Assembly (NCBI GenBank): GCA_051155755.1
Contig: DAXETY010000150.1
Span: 1-9,571 of the forward strand
DNA: 9,571 nucleotides
Direction: 5' to 3'
Source of the DNA: DAXETY01 sp051155755
GTDB lineage: Bacteria > Desulfobacterota > Desulfobacteria > Desulfobacterales > SG8-13
Made by a program: the position numbers and the translations under genes. Below are positions 6,666-9,571 of the stretch, one piece after another. A model generated the notes under the pieces. It was not told the origin of the DNA, made no database searches, and saw nothing but the letters and a program-made list of their open reading frames with translations. Positions within the stretch are counted from its first letter, which is position 1. Each line of letters begins with the position of its first letter.

Positions 6666-7505
6666 ATGACCGAAGATGAGCGTATCGACAAGGCGTCCCT
6701 GTCCTTTGGCCGCTATTTACAGCAGATTCGCCTGGAAAAGGGTATCGGCCTTGAAGCGATATCGAAAGAGACTCGAATCCGGCCGGACATTCTGTACGCG
6801 ATCGAAGAAGAAAATCATGAAAAGCTGCCCGACGAAGTTTTTGTCAGGGGATTTCTAAGATCCTATGCCAAGGCCATCGGCGCCGAAGGCGACGAGGCGG
6901 TGCGGCGTTACAACGCCCGACTGGGAATGATTCGCCGGATCGACAAATCCGATTCGGACATCACGCGAACCTCCCGGTCTTTCTGGCCGCGCCTGTTGCT
7001 GGCCCTGGCGGCAATGGTTGCGTTGATTGGTGCCACGCTTTTTGGTGTGTCGTATTTTCGCGGTCAGGGCGACGCACCGCCGCCATCGTCGGAAACGGTG
7101 GTCGAAAACGAACCCGCTGCGCAAGAACCCGCGCCGCCGGCGGCAACACAACCGAGCACTTCCAATGCGGTTCCGGCCCCGGAGACGCCCCCGGTACCGG
7201 AAGCCGCCCCCCCTGTGGCGTTGGCGCCCCCGGCAGCGGGTCCCACATCGCAGTCTCCACCGCCGGCCGACAAACTGTCGCTGAAAATCGAAGCGTTGGA
7301 AGAAACCTGGATGAAGATTATTATCGACGGCCAGGAAGCCAACGAATTCAATCTCTATCCGGGGGACCGCATCGAATTGGAAGCCGAATCCGGGTATAAT
7401 TTACTGATCGGCAATGCCGGAGGTATTCGGATGTTTCTCAACGACGAGCCGGTTGAGATTCCCGGAGATTCGGGTGATGTGGTAAACCTCGAGCTTCCCA
7501 GGTAG
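6666..7505 (+). CDS. rodZ: RodZ-like protein: HTH, one membrane helix, DUF4115 domain
   Basis: 279 residues from the ATG at 6666, which has GAAAGG (6653-6658) 7 bases upstream. A TTG at 6651 is in frame but would overlap that site. Residues 13-85 form the HTH_25/Xre-like domain of RodZ (FGRYLQQIRLEKGIGLEAIS, then LPDEVFVRGFLRSYAKAIG). A single membrane helix spans about 109-131, a Pro/Ala-rich periplasmic linker 137-201, and the C-terminal beta domain (DUF4115) 204-279, with ETWMKIIIDG and YPGDRIELEA. In the family, the cytoplasmic HTH binds MreB and helps set the cell-wall elongation machinery; some homologues also affect gene expression. No mreB lies in the window. The gene starts 58 bases after the SurA-like gene, so they are probably co-transcribed. 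The domain order is complete and typical, so confidence in the family is high; the MreB link here is inferred. Confidence 0.9.
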   Translation: MTEDERIDKASLSFGRYLQQIRLEKGIGLEAISKETRIRPDILYAIEEENHEKLPDEVFVRGFLRSYAKAIGAEGDEAVRRYNARLGMIRRIDKSDSDITRTSRSFWPRLLLALAAMVALIGATLFGVSYFRGQGDAPPPSSETVVENEPAAQEPAPPAATQPSTSNAVPAPETPPVPEAAPPVALAPPAAGPTSQSPPPADKLSLKIEALEETWMKIIIDGQEANEFNLYPGDRIELEAESGYNLLIGNAGGIRMFLNDEPVEIPGDSGDVVNLELPR

Positions 7506-7527
7506 TGCGTTTTCATTTATTGTCGCT

Positions 7528-7544
7528 GATTTTAGGTTAAAATC
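7528..7544. promoter_or_regulatory. AT-rich perfect palindrome upstream of mgtE
   Basis: GATTTTA (7528-7534) and TAAAATC (7538-7544) form a perfect 7-bp inverted repeat around GGT. TAAAAT (7538-7543) could serve as a -10 element for mgtE, though no good -35 lies 16-18 bases upstream. It may be an operator over a weak promoter, or a chance feature. There is no room for a magnesium riboswitch in this 62-base spacer. Confidence 0.35.
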
Positions 7545-7567
7545 GCTTCGGCAAGAATCGAGGGGTC

Positions 7568-8923
7568 ATGTTGACCGAACATCGATACCGCCTCCTGGTG
7601 GACAGCATCAAACGGTTGGTCCGCAGAGGCGCCATTTCGCATCTGCGCAACATTGTCAACAAAACCCACGCAGCCGATCTTTCGGCTGTATTCCGTTCGC
7701 TGTCGTTCCCCGACCGTTGCAAATTGTTCGGAATGATCGAGGACAAACAGAAACAGGGGGAGTTGTTCAGCGAACTGGAGGAAGATGTCTTTTTAGAGCT
7801 CGCCGAAGAGATGAAGTCCGAAGAACTCGCCGCGATCTTCGACACGATGCCCACCGACGACGTGGCCGACCTGTTGGAACGGCTCCCCGACCAGAGAGCC
7901 ATTTCCATTCTTCAGAAAATGAAGAAGGAAGGTTCCGACCAGCTGCACGGTCTGCTCAGCTATGAGAACGACAGCGCCGGCGGTATCATGGTACCGGATT
8001 TCGTCGCGCTGACACAGGACACCACCGCCCGTGAAGCGATCGAATCCATGCAGAAAGAATACATCGACGTCGAAATGCCGTTTTATCTGTACGTAGTCGA
8101 CGAATTCGGCAAGCTTGTCGGGGTCGTGTCCCTGCGCCAACTGGTCGTGGTTCCGCCGGAAACACCGCTGAAGGATTTTATGACACCCGACGTGGTTTCG
8201 GTTCGCACCGACATGGACCAGGAAGAAGTTGCCAAAACCGTGGCCCGCTATGACATCCTGGCCGTCCCGGTGGTGGACGAAACCAACCGGCTGGTGGGAA
8301 TTGTGACCGTTGACGACGTTATCGACATTTTCCGGCGGGAGGCTACCGAAGACATTTTGAAAATGGCCGGTGCCGGCGAAGAATTCGTGGAAACCAAATC
8401 CGTGCTGAAAAGCACCCGGATCCGTCTGCCGTGGCTGTTTGCCAGTTGCATCGGCGGGATCATTGCATTTTTTATCATCAACCGCTTCGAAGCCAGTTTG
8501 AACCGCTATGTTTATCTGGCGGCGTTCATTCCGGTAATCATGGGCATGGGCGGCAACATCGGAACCCAGTCCTCTACCATTGTCGTTCGGGGGCTTGCCA
8601 CCGGGCGGATCAGTGTCGGCGAAATCTGGAGCGTTGTCGCCAAAGAACTGATGATCGGCTTTATTCTCGGCGCGGTGTATGGAATTTTGATCGGCGCCGT
8701 TGCCCAGTATCGTTACAGCATGCACCTGCTGGCTTTATCCGTCGGCAGCGCCGTCATTTGCTCCATGGCGGTGGCGGCACTGGTAGGATCGTTGGTTCCC
8801 ATGGCCTTTGCCAGAGTGCACATCGATCCGGCCGTGGCCACCGGGCCGTTCGTAACCACGGCCATGGATATCATCAGCGTGTTTTTCTATTTTTCCATTG
8901 CCACCACCTTGCTGGAAATGTAG
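7568..8923 (+). CDS. mgtE: Magnesium channel/transporter MgtE
   Basis: 451 residues, the normal MgtE length. MgtE is an inner-membrane, Mg2+-selective channel that closes when its cytoplasmic domains bind Mg2+. The acidic N-terminal helical domain (about 35-135, with PTDDVADLLERLP at 95-107) is followed by two CBS domains (about 144-195 and 205-260). A connecting helix leads to five membrane helices at about 286-305, 315-337, 357-379, 386-410 and 427-449. Pore signatures are present: PVIMGMGGNIGTQ at 322-334 and ATGPFVTTAMDI at 424-435, with Asp434 corresponding to the ion-selecting Asp432 of Thermus MgtE. The purine-rich GAGGGG ends two bases before the ATG at 7568, which is tight, so the adjacent TTG at 7571 could be the true start. 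The gene follows the RodZ-like gene by 62 bases, and recO begins 8 bases after its stop. It appears intact. Confidence 0.96.
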   Translation: MLTEHRYRLLVDSIKRLVRRGAISHLRNIVNKTHAADLSAVFRSLSFPDRCKLFGMIEDKQKQGELFSELEEDVFLELAEEMKSEELAAIFDTMPTDDVADLLERLPDQRAISILQKMKKEGSDQLHGLLSYENDSAGGIMVPDFVALTQDTTAREAIESMQKEYIDVEMPFYLYVVDEFGKLVGVVSLRQLVVVPPETPLKDFMTPDVVSVRTDMDQEEVAKTVARYDILAVPVVDETNRLVGIVTVDDVIDIFRREATEDILKMAGAGEEFVETKSVLKSTRIRLPWLFASCIGGIIAFFIINRFEASLNRYVYLAAFIPVIMGMGGNIGTQSSTIVVRGLATGRISVGEIWSVVAKELMIGFILGAVYGILIGAVAQYRYSMHLLALSVGSAVICSMAVAALVGSLVPMAFARVHIDPAVATGPFVTTAMDIISVFFYFSIATTLLEM

Positions 8924-8931
8924 CCGCCGGT

Positions 8932-9571
8932 ATGATCTTTTCTTCCACCGGATTCATTCTTCGCCGGGTCGACTATGGTGATTACGACCTGATCTTGACG
9001 TTTTTCAGCCGTGATCACGGCAAAATTTCGGCCATCGCCAAATCCGCCAAGAAAAGCACAAAACGATTTGCTGGTGTGCTCGAGCTGTTTTCCCATGTTC
9101 GGATCGTTTGCCGGCGGCCCCGCCGCGGGAATCTGCCGGTGCTACAGGAAGCGGCGGTGTTGAATCCCTTCGGCGAAATACGATCCAGTGTTCGCAAGAC
9201 CGTTTACGCCAGTTATTGGTCTGAGCTTGTCACGTCCTGGTTCGAAGAAAATCAACCCCAAACCGAAATCTACCAATTGCTGGACTACAGTTTGGGAGGT
9301 TTGGACACCGGCGGAATTTCCGAAGGCGTGCTCAGTGTGCTGTTTCAAATGCGCTTTCTTTCGCTTTCCGGGCACCGGCCCAACCTGTTGCACTGCAGCC
9401 GATGCGATCGCGACCTGGACGACTTTGCGGAAAGCCGCGTTGTTTTCGACCTGCCGCGGGGCGGACTGATCTGCGATCGCTGTGCCTCCGGTTCCAACGG
9501 GAAAATTCGCCTGCAGCGAGGTACGTTAAAACAGCTCCGTTGGCTGGAAACCACCGCGCTGTCCAAGGTGG
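8932..9571 (+). CDS. recO: DNA repair protein RecO (3' end missing)
   Basis: An open frame from the ATG at 8932 runs to the right edge (213 codons, no stop). The product begins MIFSSTGFILRRVDYGDYDLI with FSRDHGKISAIAKSAKKS next, the RecO N-terminal OB fold that binds single-stranded DNA. A helical region follows, then a zinc-finger-like set of four cysteines, C155-X2-C158 and C181-X2-C184. In the family, RecO works with RecR to load RecA on SSB-coated gaps. The frame starts 8 bases after the mgtE stop with no strong ribosome binding site, so translational coupling to mgtE is likely. RecO is usually about 240-250 residues, so only about 30-40 residues should be missing. The gene is complete as far as visible and is not broken. 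Confidence 0.93.
   Translation, partial: MIFSSTGFILRRVDYGDYDLILTFFSRDHGKISAIAKSAKKSTKRFAGVLELFSHVRIVCRRPRRGNLPVLQEAAVLNPFGEIRSSVRKTVYASYWSELVTSWFEENQPQTEIYQLLDYSLGGLDTGGISEGVLSVLFQMRFLSLSGHRPNLLHCSRCDRDLDDFAESRVVFDLPRGGLICDRCASGSNGKIRLQRGTLKQLRWLETTALSKV

Noticed and set aside
7506..7567. Magnesium-sensing riboswitch (M-box or ykkC-like leader) before mgtE
   Set aside because: The spacer is only 62 bases and shows one short palindrome, too small for a known Mg2+ riboswitch.

Overview
The window looks like chromosomal DNA from a Gram-negative, GC-rich bacterium. The proteins most resemble Desulfobacterota (the former Deltaproteobacteria, Desulfobacterales type). That assignment is an inference from protein style and gene order, not a measured match. 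Envelope chaperones, a lipoprotein and a RodZ homologue indicate a diderm cell. Nothing points to a phage, plasmid or transposon.

Layout. Bases 1-940 carry, on the minus strand, most of an AAA ATPase of the ExeA/DamX type with one membrane helix. Its C-terminus lies beyond the left edge. Bases 941-1271 hold a minus-strand tRNA-Thr(CGT) with an encoded CCA and a strong intrinsic terminator, followed by an AT-rich block between the tRNA and mfd that could hold divergent promoters. From 1272 to the right edge every gene is on the plus strand: mfd (transcription-repair coupling factor), a lipoprotein with a SurA-type chaperone fold but no isomerase domain, a periplasmic SurA-like protein with one parvulin domain, a RodZ-like membrane protein with a cytoplasmic HTH, the magnesium channel MgtE, and a partial recO. 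Spacers between these genes are 8-103 bases and none contains a recognisable terminator, so one or two operons are likely.

How the genes work together. Two DNA-repair genes (mfd, recO) flank a block for outer-membrane protein folding (the two SurA-like proteins), cell shape (RodZ-like) and Mg2+ uptake (MgtE). The two SurA-like genes are the clearest functional pair. Both have the SurA N-terminal helical region and the conserved ITxEE/ITDED...YY segment. The first skips the parvulin domain, and the second keeps it but lacks both histidines usually conserved in parvulins. This suggests a foldase pair working by chaperone activity rather than prolyl isomerisation.

I do not see an obviously new multi-gene system. 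The most notable points are the isomerase-deficient SurA pair, the compact AAA core of the ExeA/DamX-like protein, and a possibly leaderless mfd transcript.
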